In this document: positions 1 through 9,055 of the stretch, one piece after another | Layout: each line of letters begins with the position of its first letter | Numbering within the stretch: the first letter of the stretch is position 1 | Assembly (NCBI RefSeq): GCF_900155945.1 | Contig: NZ_FTMN01000001.1 | Coordinates: 310,001 to 374,000 of the forward strand | Direction of reading: 5' to 3' | Length of the DNA: 64,000 nt | Origin: Marinobacterium stanieri | GTDB taxonomy: Bacteria > Pseudomonadota > Gammaproteobacteria > Pseudomonadales > Balneatricaceae | Notes under the pieces: model-generated | Databases searched by the model: none | Seen by the model: the letters and a program-made list of their open reading frames with translations, nothing else | Told to the model about the DNA's origin: nothing | Program-made: the position numbers and the translations under genes

Positions 1-385
1 AGGTGAAATTGTTGGCTTCAACGCTGGCAGCAACATTGACGTTGCAGTAACGCTGAGCTTCCTTGATCGCTTTCTTGGACCAGATACCGGTATTGATGTA
101 ATCGGCAGACTCGGCACCGCGCAGCAGGTTCATAGGTACCATGGCGAATTGCGCCGTGGCACCGCCCTGCAGGAACAGCACCTTATAGTTATCCGGGATC
201 TGCATCAGCTCGCGCAGATCCTGTTCAGCCTGGGTGGCAACCCCTACATACTCGGCACTGCGATGGCTCATCTCCATGATGGAGAGGCCTTCGCCATGCC
301 AGTCCAGCAGCTCCGCCTGAGCCTGTTGCAACACTTCTTCCGGCAGTGCGGCAGGACCGGCACTGAAGTTAAATTTGCGTGTCAT
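1..385 (-). CDS. serC: Phosphoserine aminotransferase SerC (N-terminal part, cut by window edge)
   Basis: The first 128 codons of SerC are present, beginning at an ATG at 385; the rest lies beyond the left edge. The start [15 protein letters not shown], with its GPAALP motif, and the stretch [17 protein letters not shown] are typical of this PLP-dependent class V aminotransferase. SerC makes phosphoserine from 3-phosphohydroxypyruvate using glutamate, and also serves pyridoxal phosphate synthesis in many proteobacteria. It follows gyrA on the same strand after 26 bases, the gyrA-serC order seen in Pseudomonas, so the two may share transcripts. The partial state is due to the window only. Confidence 0.95.
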   Translation of the reverse strand, partial: MTRKFNFSAGPAALPEEVLQQAQAELLDWHGEGLSIMEMSHRSAEYVGVATQAEQDLRELMQIPDNYKVLFLQGGATAQFAMVPMNLLRGAESADYINTGIWSKKAIKEAQRYCNVNVAASVEANNFT

Positions 386-411
386 GTCAGTTTCGCGTCC
401 AAACTTAATAA

Positions 412-3048
412 TCAGTCTTCAGTAGAATCGGCTTCGCCAGCATCGCCCTCGGTGGCCGCGCCCGCTTCAGTGCTTTCAACCTCAGCACCCTCAACTTCAG
501 CGCCTTCGCTTTCGTCCTCTTCGGGCTCTTCGATACGCGCGATACCGACCAGCGCTTCCTCTTCAGCCAGGCGAATCAGCATGACGCCCTGGGTATTTCG
601 GCCCAGGCTGGAGATTTCACTACTGCGCGTACGCACCAGGGTGCCACGGTTACTGATCAGCATGACGTCATCACCATCAAACACCTGAACAGCACCTGCC
701 AACTGGCCGTTACGGTCGGTGCACTGCATGGCAATTACACCCTGACCACCACGCCCACGCAGCGGGAATTCGTCCACACGAGTCTTCTTGCCATAGCCAT
801 GCTCGGATGCGGTGAGTACCTCACCACCCTCCTGAGGCACGATCAGGGAGATCACGCGTGCATCTTCTTCCATCTTCACACCACGAACACCGCGAGCGGT
901 TCGACCCATGGCACGGACATCGTTCTCATTGAAACGGATCGCCTTGCCGGCACTGGTCACCAGCATGACATCATCCTGACCGTTGGTCAGAGTGGCGCCG
1001 ATCAGGCGGTCGCCCTCAACGATATCCAGCGCAATCAGACCTGTGCTACGCGGACGCGAGAAGGCATCCAGCGGCGTTTTCTTGACCGTACCGTTGGCAG
1101 TTGCCATGAAGACGAAGCGGTCCGGATCAAACTCTTTCACCGGCAGGATGGTGCTGATCCATTCGTCTTCAGCCAACGGCAGGATGTTGATCACCGGACG
1201 ACCACGTGAAGCACGGCTGGCCGGCGGAATCTCGTACACCTTGAGCCAGTAAACCTTGCCCATGTTGGTGAAGCAAAGCACGGTATCGTGCGTATTGGCG
1301 ATCAGCAGATGTTCGATGAAGTCTTCATCCTTCATCGCTGTTGCCGACTTGCCCTTACCGCCACGACGCTGGGCCTGGTAATCGGTCAACGGCTGAGTCT
1401 TGGCGTAACCCGCGTGGGAAATGGTAACCACCATATCCTCTTCGTTGATCAGGTCCGCCACTGTCAGATCCTGCATGGACGCCTGAATTTCGGTGCGACG
1501 TTCATCCGCGTACTCGGCGACGACCTCATCCAGCTCCTCGCGAATCACTTCCATCAGGCGCTCGTAAGAGCCCAGGATGTGCAGCAATTCCGCAATCTTC
1601 TCCAGCAGCTCACGGTACTCACCGATCAGCTTTTCATGCTCCAGACCGGTCAAGCGGTGCAGTCGCAGGTCCAGAATCGCCTGCGCCTGAACCGGCGACA
1701 GGTGATAATGGCCGTCATGCATACCGTACTGGGGCTCAAGGTCTTCCGGACGGCAGGCATGTTCGCCGGCGCGCTCCAGCATGTCGGTCACATCACCCGG
1801 CTCCCAGGCCGTTTCCAGCAGACGTTCCTTGGCTTCTGCGGGTGTGGGCGACTGCTTGATCATCTCGATCACGGCGTCAATATTGGCCAGCGCAATGGCC
1901 AGGCCTTCCAACACATGGCCACGCTCACGTGCCTTGCGCAGTTCATAGACGGTACGGCGTGTAACCACTTCACGGCGGTGGCGAACAAAGCATTCCAGAA
2001 TCGATTTAAGATCCAGAATCTTGGGCTGACCATCAACCAGGGCCACCATGTTGATACCGAACACGCTCTGCAGCTGTGTCTGGCTGAACAGGTTGTTGAT
2101 GATCACCTCGGGCACTTCACCGCGACGCAGCTCGATCACGATGCGCATACCATCCTTATCGGATTCGTCACGCAGCTCGCTGATGCCTTCGATCTTCTTC
2201 TCTTTCACCAGATCAGCGATCTTTTCAATCAGACGCGCCTTGTTGAGCTGGTATGGAATTTCGGTGATCACCAGGACCGGGCGCCCGTTTTTCGGATGCT
2301 CTTCCACGTGATGACGGGCACGCACGTAGATACGGCCGCGGCCGGTGCGATAGGCCTGCAGGATACCTGCACGGCCATTGATGATGCCGCCGGTGGGGAA
2401 GTCCGGACCCGGGATGCACTCCATCAGCTCATCGATGCTGATATCCGGGTTGTCGATAAGTGCGATACAGCCACTGACCACCTCACCCAGGTTGTGGGGC
2501 GGAATATTGGTCGCCATGCCCACAGCGATACCGGCAGAGCCGTTCAGCAGCAGGTTGGGCAAGCGAGTGGGGAGGACTGCGGGAATTTTCTGGGTTCCGT
2601 CGTAGTTGTCGACGAAATCCACGGTTTCCTTATCCAGGTCCGCCAGCATCTGGTGCGAGATCTTCGCCATGCGGATCTCGGTATAACGCATGGCCGCTGC
2701 GGAATCGCCGTCAACGGAACCAAAGTTACCCTGACCATCCACCAGCATGTAACGCATGGAGAAGTCCTGCGCCATACGGACAATGGTGTCATACACGGCA
2801 CTGTCGCCGTGCGGGTGGTATTTACCGATTACGTCACCCACTACACGCGCCGACTTCAAATACGGCCGGTTCCAGGCGTTGTTAAGTTCGTTCATGGCGA
2901 AAAGTACACGCCTATGAACCGGTTTTAGGCCGTCACGCACATCCGGCAGAGCTCGGCCAACGATTACGCTCATGGCGTAATCGAGGTAGGACTGTTTCAG
3001 CTCGTCTTCAATATTGACTGGCAGAACTTCTTTGGCTAAATCACCCAT
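412..3048 (-). CDS. gyrA: DNA gyrase subunit A
   Basis: GyrA of 878 residues, close to the E. coli length of 875. It is the DNA-cleaving subunit of the type IIA topoisomerase that introduces negative supercoils with GyrB. The numbering matches E. coli exactly through the active site: the catalytic tyrosine is Tyr122 in AAAMRYTE. The quinolone-determining positions carry the sensitive residues Ser83 and Asp87 ([10 protein letters not shown]). The GyrA box QRRGGKG, needed for DNA wrapping, starts the C-terminal beta-pinwheel. The last 40 or so residues form an acidic tail rich in Glu, Ala and Gly with a [11 protein letters not shown] near-repeat; tails of this kind modulate wrapping in other gyrases. 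Confidence 0.98.
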   Translation of the reverse strand: MGDLAKEVLPVNIEDELKQSYLDYAMSVIVGRALPDVRDGLKPVHRRVLFAMNELNNAWNRPYLKSARVVGDVIGKYHPHGDSAVYDTIVRMAQDFSMRYMLVDGQGNFGSVDGDSAAAMRYTEIRMAKISHQMLADLDKETVDFVDNYDGTQKIPAVLPTRLPNLLLNGSAGIAVGMATNIPPHNLGEVVSGCIALIDNPDISIDELMECIPGPDFPTGGIINGRAGILQAYRTGRGRIYVRARHHVEEHPKNGRPVLVITEIPYQLNKARLIEKIADLVKEKKIEGISELRDESDKDGMRIVIELRRGEVPEVIINNLFSQTQLQSVFGINMVALVDGQPKILDLKSILECFVRHRREVVTRRTVYELRKARERGHVLEGLAIALANIDAVIEMIKQSPTPAEAKERLLETAWEPGDVTDMLERAGEHACRPEDLEPQYGMHDGHYHLSPVQAQAILDLRLHRLTGLEHEKLIGEYRELLEKIAELLHILGSYERLMEVIREELDEVVAEYADERRTEIQASMQDLTVADLINEEDMVVTISHAGYAKTQPLTDYQAQRRGGKGKSATAMKDEDFIEHLLIANTHDTVLCFTNMGKVYWLKVYEIPPASRASRGRPVINILPLAEDEWISTILPVKEFDPDRFVFMATANGTVKKTPLDAFSRPRSTGLIALDIVEGDRLIGATLTNGQDDVMLVTSAGKAIRFNENDVRAMGRTARGVRGVKMEEDARVISLIVPQEGGEVLTASEHGYGKKTRVDEFPLRGRGGQGVIAMQCTDRNGQLAGAVQVFDGDDVMLISNRGTLVRTRSSEISSLGRNTQGVMLIRLAEEEALVGIARIEEPEEDESEGAEVEGAEVESTEAGAATEGDAGEADSTED

Positions 3049-3111
3049 TCGCTCAGCTTTCCTTGATCCGGTACCCGAGCACGCCCTGATGGCGCGCCTG
3101 TAAACTGCGGG

Positions 3112-3117
3112 AGTATA
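3112..3117 (-). promoter_or_regulatory. Possible -10 element of the gyrA promoter
   Basis: The minus strand reads TATACT here, one base from the sigma-70 -10 consensus, about 65 bases upstream of the gyrA ATG. I see no convincing -35 hexamer 16-18 bases further upstream, as is common for supercoiling-sensitive gyrase promoters. Assigned by eye only. Confidence 0.35.
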
Positions 3118-3163
3118 CCACAGCGCGTCTCATTTCACGCCTACCCGACGCCAATGAGAATGC

Positions 3164-4519
3164 TTAATCCGATTGTTCCAGCCAGTTTTTCAGCACGACG
3201 GGCAGCGCATTGCGCCGTTGCTTCAGGCGCGGTTTAAGAATCTGTTCCCAACAGGTATCTACATCAACGGGTTTCATGCCGAGTACTCGCTGATACTCGC
3301 GCACAAAAAGGGCTGTGGTTTCGCGTTTTTGCATTCCATCCAGCACCCACCCCGAGATATACATCAGAGCTGCCGGTATCAATTGATCCTGCGGCAGACG
3401 CGCCGGCATGGCGAACTCAGGGTAATGCTGCACTTCGATTGCACGCCAAACGGCTTCAGGCAACTGCCAGTCTTTCAGCAGTCTCGCCCCGACCACCCCT
3501 GGGTGGACCTGCCGGATGACACCCTTAAAGGAAGGATTCTGACGCACCAGCAAGGCAATCACCACACGCCCCAGGTCATGCAGGAGCGCAATGGTGCTCA
3601 CCTCGGCCGGGCGCCCTTTTCCTGTTGCCTGTGCCAGGGCAAAGGCGATGTGCGACAGCATCAGGGCACGCTGGTAGCTGTTCCGGAACTGCTCATTATC
3701 CGGCAATGACTTGCGCAAGCTCTCAGCCATAATGATCTGGTACACCCCTTCAAACCCGAGCAGACTCACGGCCTGGGATGCGTCCGTCACACTTTGCCCG
3801 AGGCTGTAGGCAGGCGAGTTGATCGCCTTGAGCAACTGCGCTGTCAGTGCGGGGTCCTGATGCACCAGCTCGGCGACCTGAGCATGGGTGCTGTTTTCAT
3901 CCGTCAGCGTCCTCAGCAACTCAACACTTGCCAGCGGCAGACGTGGAATACGCTTGACCACTTGAGTGACGGCATCCGATTCGGCGAATTGCACTTCTCC
4001 GGTTTCCATGGAACGAAACAGCGCATCTGACAACTGCAGATAACGTGCCTCAGCCTTATCGGCTGCAGCAAACAGGGCCGCATTTGCCTGCGCAGCAAAC
4101 GCCTGCCCCTGACGCAACAACAGGGTCTGAGTACTGTCCTGCAACTGGCTCAACGCCGATTCAGACAGGCACAGCAGCACACTTCTCTCCTGAACATGCA
4201 AGCGCGCAAGCAAAGGACAGCCTGACGCCATACAGCTCACAACCTGTCCTGCACCAAGCTCCAGCGGATTCGCATTTTCGCTGATATCCAGATGAACACG
4301 ACCGCTCTGCACCAGCAGCAATATGTTGGAGCCTCTGCTTTCCATGGCCGCAAGCGCCTGTGCCACCGACGCACCGGCCTCCAGGGTCAAATGACGCGCC
4401 TGATTGATCAGTTCAACCTGAGCCGATTCGCCCAGACCAAACGACACTCCCTTGTCGCTCTCTTGCACAGCCTTCTGTTCATCAGCCTGCGCACCGTTGC
4501 GCTTCCAGAAACCGATCAT
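3164..4519 (-). CDS. HDOD domain protein (signalling/regulatory)
   Basis: A 451-residue protein. Residues about 185-385 form an HDOD domain, recognised by IPRLPLASVELLRTL, the repeated hydrophobic helices around AINSPAYSLG, and LLHDLGRVVIALL, which keeps an HD pair. HDOD proteins relate to HD-GYP hydrolases but usually lack activity and act as regulators of motility, c-di-GMP or stress signalling. The first 125 residues look like a degenerate cyclic-nucleotide-binding fold (SNILLLVQSGRVHLDI), but I am unsure of that. I chose the ATG at 4519 because AGGAGAAGG sits just upstream; an in-frame start at 4537 lacks this. It is divergent from ubiG; its ligand and partner are unknown. Confidence 0.85.
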   Translation of the reverse strand: MIGFWKRNGAQADEQKAVQESDKGVSFGLGESAQVELINQARHLTLEAGASVAQALAAMESRGSNILLLVQSGRVHLDISENANPLELGAGQVVSCMASGCPLLARLHVQERSVLLCLSESALSQLQDSTQTLLLRQGQAFAAQANAALFAAADKAEARYLQLSDALFRSMETGEVQFAESDAVTQVVKRIPRLPLASVELLRTLTDENSTHAQVAELVHQDPALTAQLLKAINSPAYSLGQSVTDASQAVSLLGFEGVYQIIMAESLRKSLPDNEQFRNSYQRALMLSHIAFALAQATGKGRPAEVSTIALLHDLGRVVIALLVRQNPSFKGVIRQVHPGVVGARLLKDWQLPEAVWRAIEVQHYPEFAMPARLPQDQLIPAALMYISGWVLDGMQKRETTALFVREYQRVLGMKPVDVDTCWEQILKPRLKQRRNALPVVLKNWLEQSD

Positions 4520-4619
4520 GCCTTCTCCTCGATACATCCATGGGCCCGGTTGATTTCCGCGCCTCTGACCAATAGTGATAGAATGCGCTCATTCGAATTC
4601 TGGAGCAAAGGCAGAGATC

Positions 4620-5336
4620 ATGAAACAGGATGCCGGGCTGAACCTGGACCCAACCGAGATTGCCAAATTTGAAGAACTGGCGAGCCGCTGGTGGGACCGC
4701 AACAGCGAATTCAAACCTCTGCACGATATCAACCCGCTCAGGGTCGACTTCATTGACCGTATCGGCAGCCTGGCAGGCAAGAAAACCCTTGATGTCGGCT
4801 GCGGCGGCGGCATCCTTTCCGAAGCCATGGCCCAGCGCGGAGCTGAAGTAACCGGTATCGACATGGGCGAAGCCCCACTGAAGGTTGCCAAGCTGCACGG
4901 GCTGGAGAGCGGTGTGCAGATCAATTACCGCCAAATTACAGTGGAAGCCCTGGCTGAAGAAATGCCCGGAAGCTTCGACCTGGTCACCTGCATGGAAATG
5001 ATGGAACACGTGCCAGATCCTGCCTCGGTGGTAAATGCCTGCGCACGCCTGCTTAAACCGGGCGGCCGCCTGTTTTTGTCCACCCTGAACCGCAACCCGA
5101 AAAGCTACCTTTTCGCCATTCTTGGGGCTGAGCGACTACTCAAGCTGGTTCCGGCTGGCACACATGACTTCAATAAATTCATCCGACCGGCGGAGCTTGG
5201 CGGCTGGGTACGCGCTGCGGGGCTGGAGACATTGGAAATGACCGGGCTGGTATACAACCCGATCACCAAGATATATCGCCTTGACCCCGAAGATGTGGAC
5301 GTCAACTACATGCTGGCCTGCCAGAAGGGCGAATAA
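4620..5336 (+). CDS. ubiG: Ubiquinone biosynthesis O-methyltransferase UbiG
   Basis: A 238-residue class I SAM methyltransferase. UbiG performs both O-methylations of ubiquinone synthesis. The SAM motif I LDVGCGGG lies at residues 57-64, and the family signature [18 protein letters not shown] is near the N-terminus. [13 protein letters not shown] and [15 protein letters not shown] match the family later in the chain. The ATG at 4620 gives the usual family length; an upstream in-frame GTG at 4575 would add 15 residues of no family character. Only three bases separate it from mupP, so ubiG-mupP-yciK reads as one operon, as in Pseudomonas. Confidence 0.96.
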   Translation: MKQDAGLNLDPTEIAKFEELASRWWDRNSEFKPLHDINPLRVDFIDRIGSLAGKKTLDVGCGGGILSEAMAQRGAEVTGIDMGEAPLKVAKLHGLESGVQINYRQITVEALAEEMPGSFDLVTCMEMMEHVPDPASVVNACARLLKPGGRLFLSTLNRNPKSYLFAILGAERLLKLVPAGTHDFNKFIRPAELGGWVRAAGLETLEMTGLVYNPITKIYRLDPEDVDVNYMLACQKGE

Positions 5337-5339
5337 CTC

Positions 5340-6011
5340 ATGAGCCCTCAAAGCGCCATTCTGTTTGATCTGGACGGCACACTGCTGGATACCGCCCGAG
5401 ACTTTCACGGCATCATCAATCGCATGCTGGCTCAGCACGGCCGCCCATCGATCAGCTATGACAGCCTGAGAACCCAGGTCTCCAATGGCGCTCGCGCCAT
5501 GGTTCGCCATGCATTCGAGCTCGAGCAGGACCACCCCGAGTTTGCCGCTTTACACCAGCAGCTTCTGGATGATTACGCAGGTACTGATTACCCCGATAGT
5601 TGCGCCTTCTCTGGAATAGAAGAACTGGTGGACTGGCTTGAAGCCAGCAAGCACCCCTGGGGCATCGTCACCAACAAGCCTGAGCGCTTCACCCGTCCAC
5701 TGCTGCAACAGGTGGGGCTGGGCCATTGTCAGTGCATCATCTGTCCTGAACAGGTAAAACAGACCAAGCCGGATCCGGAAGGACTGGTGCTCGCCTGCGA
5801 GATACTGGGTAGCCGCCCCGAAGACAGCATCTATGTGGGCGACCATATCCGCGATATCGAAGCAGGCAGAGCCGCTGGCATGAAAACCATTGCCGCTGCC
5901 TGGGGCTACCTGAACGAGGGCGAATCCTGCTCGGACTGGAACGCTGATTATATCTGCGCGCAAGCCGAAGACCTGCGCCCCCTGCTACACTCAATTTTAC
6001 AAGCACACTGA
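5340..6011 (+). CDS. mupP: HAD phosphatase, probable MupP (N-acetylmuramate 6-phosphate phosphatase)
   Basis: A 223-residue HAD-superfamily hydrolase with motif I DLDGT (Asp10 nucleophile, Asp12), motif II in VTNKPERF, and the lysine and acidic motifs in KPDPEGL and YVGDHIRDIEAG. The phosphoglycolate phosphatase-like family is hard to split by sequence alone. I favour MupP because it lies between ubiG and yciK, the arrangement of the P. aeruginosa gene. MupP dephosphorylates MurNAc-6-phosphate in the shunt that returns cell-wall sugar to UDP-MurNAc without fresh GlcNAc synthesis. The alternative is Gph. Supporting the shunt, mpl, another recycling gene, is elsewhere in the window. Confidence 0.82.
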   Translation: MSPQSAILFDLDGTLLDTARDFHGIINRMLAQHGRPSISYDSLRTQVSNGARAMVRHAFELEQDHPEFAALHQQLLDDYAGTDYPDSCAFSGIEELVDWLEASKHPWGIVTNKPERFTRPLLQQVGLGHCQCIICPEQVKQTKPDPEGLVLACEILGSRPEDSIYVGDHIRDIEAGRAAGMKTIAAAWGYLNEGESCSDWNADYICAQAEDLRPLLHSILQAH

Positions 6012-6044
6012 ACTGCTTCACCGACTGTTGTTAAGGAGTCAAGG

Positions 6045-6800
6045 ATGTTTCACTACAGCGCCCGCACCTATTTGCTGCAGGACCGCATTATATTGGTCAC
6101 CGGTGCCGGAGACGGCATAGGTCGCGCTGCGGCTCTGGCATATGCAGCCCATGGCGCCACCGTCATCCTGCTGGGCCGCACTCTGGAAAAACTGGAAGCG
6201 GTCTATGACGAAATCGAGGCGGCAGGACACCCGCAGCCCGCCATCGTCCCGATGAACCTGGATTCCGCGACCGAGCATGATTACATCGAGCTGAGCAACA
6301 AGCTCTATGACGAGTTCGGCCGCCTGGATGGCGTGTTGCATAACGCCAGCCTGCTGGGCATGCGTACACCACTGGAAAACTATGACCCCATCACCTGGGA
6401 CCAGGTCATGCGCGTTAACGTGAATGCGCCCTTCCTGATGACTCAGACCCTGCTGCCGCTGATGCAACACTCAGGCGATGCTTCCATCGTCTTCACTTCA
6501 TCAGGCGTTGGCCGCAAAGGGCGCGCTTACTGGGGCGCTTATGCGGTTTCCAAGTTTGCCACCGAAGGCATGATGGAAGTACTCGCAGATGAGCTGGATA
6601 ATTCGCCCAACATTCGTGTTAATGCGATCAACCCCGGTGCAACACGCACCAACATGCGTGCCTACGCCTACCCGGCTGAAGATCCGGAAACCAACCCGAC
6701 ACCGGCCGATATCATGCCTCTCTATTTGTACCTGATGGGACCGGATAGCCGTAGCGTCAACGGCAAGTCCCTTGATGCTCAGGGTGAGGGTTCTGCCTGA
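6045..6800 (+). CDS. yciK: YciK family short-chain dehydrogenase
   Basis: A 251-residue SDR. The cofactor loop TGAGDGIG lies at residues 19-26, the conserved NAS of HNASLLG follows, and the catalytic residues are the Ser in FTSSGVGRKG and the YAVSK Tyr and Lys. YciK is conserved across gammaproteobacteria with no settled substrate. An AAGGAGT ribosome site precedes the ATG. It closes the ubiG-mupP-yciK operon and is followed by a strong bidirectional terminator. Confidence 0.93.
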   Translation: MFHYSARTYLLQDRIILVTGAGDGIGRAAALAYAAHGATVILLGRTLEKLEAVYDEIEAAGHPQPAIVPMNLDSATEHDYIELSNKLYDEFGRLDGVLHNASLLGMRTPLENYDPITWDQVMRVNVNAPFLMTQTLLPLMQHSGDASIVFTSSGVGRKGRAYWGAYAVSKFATEGMMEVLADELDNSPNIRVNAINPGATRTNMRAYAYPAEDPETNPTPADIMPLYLYLMGPDSRSVNGKSLDAQGEGSA

Positions 6801-6832
6801 GCACTAAACAGGATCCACTGCTATAGAGCATT

Positions 6833-6860
6833 AAAAAAGGAGGCCAAGGCCTCCTTTTTT
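6833..6860. terminator. Bidirectional intrinsic terminator between yciK and rluB
   Basis: A GC-rich stem GGAGGC/GCCTCC with the four-base loop CAAG is flanked by six A on the left and six T on the right. It can therefore stop transcription from both the plus-strand yciK operon and the converging minus-strand rluB. Confidence 0.9.
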
Positions 6861-6885
6861 AATATCGTAACAATCACCGGAAGGC

Positions 6886-7818
6886 TTAAACGCGACGCCC
6901 GCGACGATTGCTAGTATTACGACGCCCGACAGAGCGTGCCTTGCTTTTGGAACGACCAGGCGTACGCGGTTTGGCTTCTTCCGTCTGCCCCTTGATCACT
7001 TCCTGACGCACACGCTGACGCTTGTACAGTCGCTCTTCCTTTTCGGACTCGATCGGCGTCGGGCGATGGGTGCGCACCGGCTCCAGATCCACCTCTTTCG
7101 ACAGGAGGTCGACTTCCTTGGAACCAAGCTCACGCCAGGTACCGACCTTGACATCACTGGGCAGAAAGACCGGGCCGAAGCGTACACGCTTCAAACGGTT
7201 CACCTGCATCCCCTGTGACTCCCACAGACGACGCACCTCACGGTTACGGCCTTCCATTACCACACAGTGATACCATTTGTTGGCACCTTCGCCGTCGAAA
7301 TAACGCACATCGGTAAAGCGCGCCATACCGTCTTCCAGCAGCACGCCTTCCATCAGGCGTGTCAGCATGGCATCTTCAACATCACCCAGCACGCGCACCG
7401 CGTACTCACGATCAATCTGCATGGATGGGTGCATCATGCGGTTAGCCAATTCACCATCAGTGGTAAAAATCAGCAAGCCCGTGGTATTGATATCCAAGCG
7501 ACCAATCGCCACCCAACGCCCCTGTTTCAGCGGCGGAAGGTTATCAAACACCGTCGGACGACCTTCAGGATCATGGCGCGTACACACCTCACCCAAGGGC
7601 TTGTTATAAATCAGCACACGGCGTTCTGCCGTTTGCGGGAAAGTCAGCTCGGCCGGCTTGCCATCCACTTTAACTTCGTCATGGGGACCAATACGATCTC
7701 CCAGGGTCGCAACCGCGTCGTTTACACTGATACGGCCACTTTCAATCCAACGCTCCATCTCACGACGTGAGCCAATACCGGAGCGCGCCAAAACCTTCTG
7801 TAACTTTTCATCGCTCAT
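6886..7818 (-). CDS. rluB: 23S rRNA pseudouridine(2605) synthase RluB
   Basis: A 310-residue RsuA-family pseudouridine synthase. An N-terminal S4 RNA-binding domain (KLQKVLARSGIGSRREMERWI) precedes the catalytic domain, with the nucleophilic Asp in GRLDINTTGLL. RluB modifies U2605 of 23S rRNA. The last 45 residues are a strongly basic, disordered tail (RSKSKARSVGRRN), commonly seen in this family. I chose the ATG at 7818 (MSDEKLQK) with AAGAGACG upstream. The longer in-frame opening back to 7896 runs through the H-NS terminator and is rejected. Confidence 0.93.
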   Translation of the reverse strand: MSDEKLQKVLARSGIGSRREMERWIESGRISVNDAVATLGDRIGPHDEVKVDGKPAELTFPQTAERRVLIYNKPLGEVCTRHDPEGRPTVFDNLPPLKQGRWVAIGRLDINTTGLLIFTTDGELANRMMHPSMQIDREYAVRVLGDVEDAMLTRLMEGVLLEDGMARFTDVRYFDGEGANKWYHCVVMEGRNREVRRLWESQGMQVNRLKRVRFGPVFLPSDVKVGTWRELGSKEVDLLSKEVDLEPVRTHRPTPIESEKEERLYKRQRVRQEVIKGQTEEAKPRTPGRSKSKARSVGRRNTSNRRGRRV

Positions 7819-7870
7819 TTTGACGTCTCTTAATTGACCGCGAATACTGTCACGCGGCTTAATTAGAAAT

Positions 7871-7908
7871 AAAAAAACCTCTTCAGGTTTCCCCAAAGAG
7901 GCTTTTCT
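7871..7908 (-). terminator. Intrinsic terminator of the H-NS-like gene
   Basis: Reading the minus strand, the stem CCTCTT/AAGAGG encloses a 12-base loop and ends in seven T. It starts about 20 bases after the stop codon of the H-NS-like gene and separates it from rluB. Confidence 0.8.
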
Positions 7909-7927
7909 TAGACGCTATGATGCCCGA

Positions 7928-8326
7928 TCAGTCAGCGGTGGGCAACTGATCTTTGCTGATGCCGTGCTTGTCCATATATTCACGGAAAGCGACCGGGGTA
8001 CGGCCACGGCCTGACCAGGCGTGCTCTTTACCTTCGGCATCTTCAATAACGTATTTAGCCTTAACGGTTTTACGCGCAGCCGTCGGTTCGATACCTTTTT
8101 TGAGTTCGTCCAGATCAACACCGGCTTCTTTCATCAGGCGCTGAATCTGTTCGACTTTCTCTTTTTTAGCCAGCTCAATCTCTTCTTCGCGACGTTTAGT
8201 CTCTTCAATTTCGACACGAATATCGTTCAGATCAGCAATCACCTTATCGATTTCAGCCAGGCTCAGCTCGTTGCAGTGCTTGCGAAGAGAGTTTTTGCGC
8301 GTCAGCGTCTTAATAAAGTCTGTCAT
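7928..8326 (-). CDS. H-NS family nucleoid-associated protein
   Basis: A 132-residue protein with the H-NS layout. A charged N-terminal coiled coil (about residues 15-75, rich in Glu, Lys and Arg) for oligomerisation is followed by a C-terminal AT-hook-like DNA-binding motif, WSGRGRTPVAFREYM, close to the WTGQGRTP of E. coli H-NS. Such proteins silence AT-rich and horizontally acquired DNA. I chose the ATG at 8326; a longer in-frame start at 8434 overlaps yciO and is rejected. A good sigma-70 promoter lies upstream and a terminator downstream, so it is its own unit. Its place between rluB and yciO is unusual, since many relatives carry scpA-scpB there. Confidence 0.93.
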   Translation of the reverse strand: MTDFIKTLTRKNSLRKHCNELSLAEIDKVIADLNDIRVEIEETKRREEEIELAKKEKVEQIQRLMKEAGVDLDELKKGIEPTAARKTVKAKYVIEDAEGKEHAWSGRGRTPVAFREYMDKHGISKDQLPTAD

Positions 8327-8357
8327 TTTGGTGCCCGTGTTAAATAGATTTTCTTCA

Positions 8358-8385
8358 ATTATCGACATAAAAATGTTTTTTTCAA
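8358..8385 (-). promoter_or_regulatory. Sigma-70 promoter of the H-NS-like gene
   Basis: On the minus strand TTGAAA (8385-8380) is followed after 16 bases by GATAAT (8363-8358), each one base off consensus except for the -35 at two. The start codon is about 32 bases beyond the -10. The region is very AT-rich, as expected for a self-bound H-NS promoter. Confidence 0.6.
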
Positions 8386-8386
8386 C

Positions 8387-8401
8387 AACCTGCATCAGGT
8401 T
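8387..8401. promoter_or_regulatory. Palindrome upstream of the H-NS promoter
   Basis: AACCTGCATCAGGTT is a perfect 6-3-6 inverted repeat lying directly upstream of the -35 hexamer and touching the stop codon of yciO. It could bind a regulator or form a small hairpin at the end of the yciO message. No T-run follows, so it is not a standard terminator. Confidence 0.4.
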
Positions 8402-9020
8402 ATTTGAAAAATTGTGTATCTCCCGCACCTTCACGAGTTACCTGAGGCACTTCTTCGGTCATATTAATGACACTGGTTGCTTCCATGCCGCAATAACCGC
8501 CATCAATAATCAGGTCGACCTGGTGCTGCAATAGATCACGCATTTCATAAGGGTCTGTCAAAGGCAATTCTTCACCCGGCATTATGAGTGATGTACTCAT
8601 AATAGGTTCCCCCAAATAGGAGAGCAGTTCAGCCACAATGGGATTATCCGGCACACGAATACCGATTGTGCGTCGCTTGGGGTGAAGCAGTCGGCGCGGC
8701 ACCTCGGTGGTTGCCGGCAAGATAAAGGTATAGGCACCCGGCGTGTGCGCTTTCAGCAAGCGAAATGTCTGGTTATCCACCTTGGCATAGGTACTGATAG
8801 CCGAAAGATCGTCACAAACGAGGGTAAAGTTGTGCTTATCATCCAGATTTCGGATGCGCTTAATACGATCCACGGCTTTTTTATCGCCCAAGTGGCAGCC
8901 AACTGCATATGCACAGTCGGTAGGATAAATAACAACCCCGCCACTTCTGATTATTTCCACCGCCTGCTGAATCAATCGCTTTTGCGGGTTTTCGGGATGT
9001 ACCTGAAAAAACTGGCTCAT
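8400..9020 (-). CDS. yciO: YciO family (Sua5/YrdC/TsaC-like) protein
   Basis: A 206-residue Sua5/YrdC-fold protein. The core is VVIYPTDCAYAVGCHLG, KRIRNLDDKHNFTLVC, and the closing GIRVPDNPIVAELL and GGYCGMEATSVINM. The family binds ATP and makes or handles threonylcarbamoyl-AMP, the donor for t6A37 in tRNA; YciO is a paralogue of the main enzyme TsaC and its cellular role is less clear. The ATG at 9020 has AGGAGG six bases upstream, which decides the start over an in-frame ATG at 9059. It follows rnm on the same strand, the order conserved in gammaproteobacteria. Confidence 0.92.
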   Translation of the reverse strand: MSQFFQVHPENPQKRLIQQAVEIIRSGGVVIYPTDCAYAVGCHLGDKKAVDRIKRIRNLDDKHNFTLVCDDLSAISTYAKVDNQTFRLLKAHTPGAYTFILPATTEVPRRLLHPKRRTIGIRVPDNPIVAELLSYLGEPIMSTSLIMPGEELPLTDPYEMRDLLQHQVDLIIDGGYCGMEATSVINMTEEVPQVTREGAGDTQFFK

Positions 9021-9055
9021 AGGGCCTCCTGTATACTCATATTCCGTCATCGTAC

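Noticed and set aside
1288-2928. Long open frame opposite gyrA (about 546 codons)
   Set aside because: It is antisense to a fully conserved gyrA, has no recognisable domain and is rich in His, Gln and Arg as expected of a GC-rich shadow frame.
8327-8434. Upstream start for the H-NS-like gene at 8434
   Set aside because: It would overlap yciO and the predicted promoter, and adds residues absent from H-NS.
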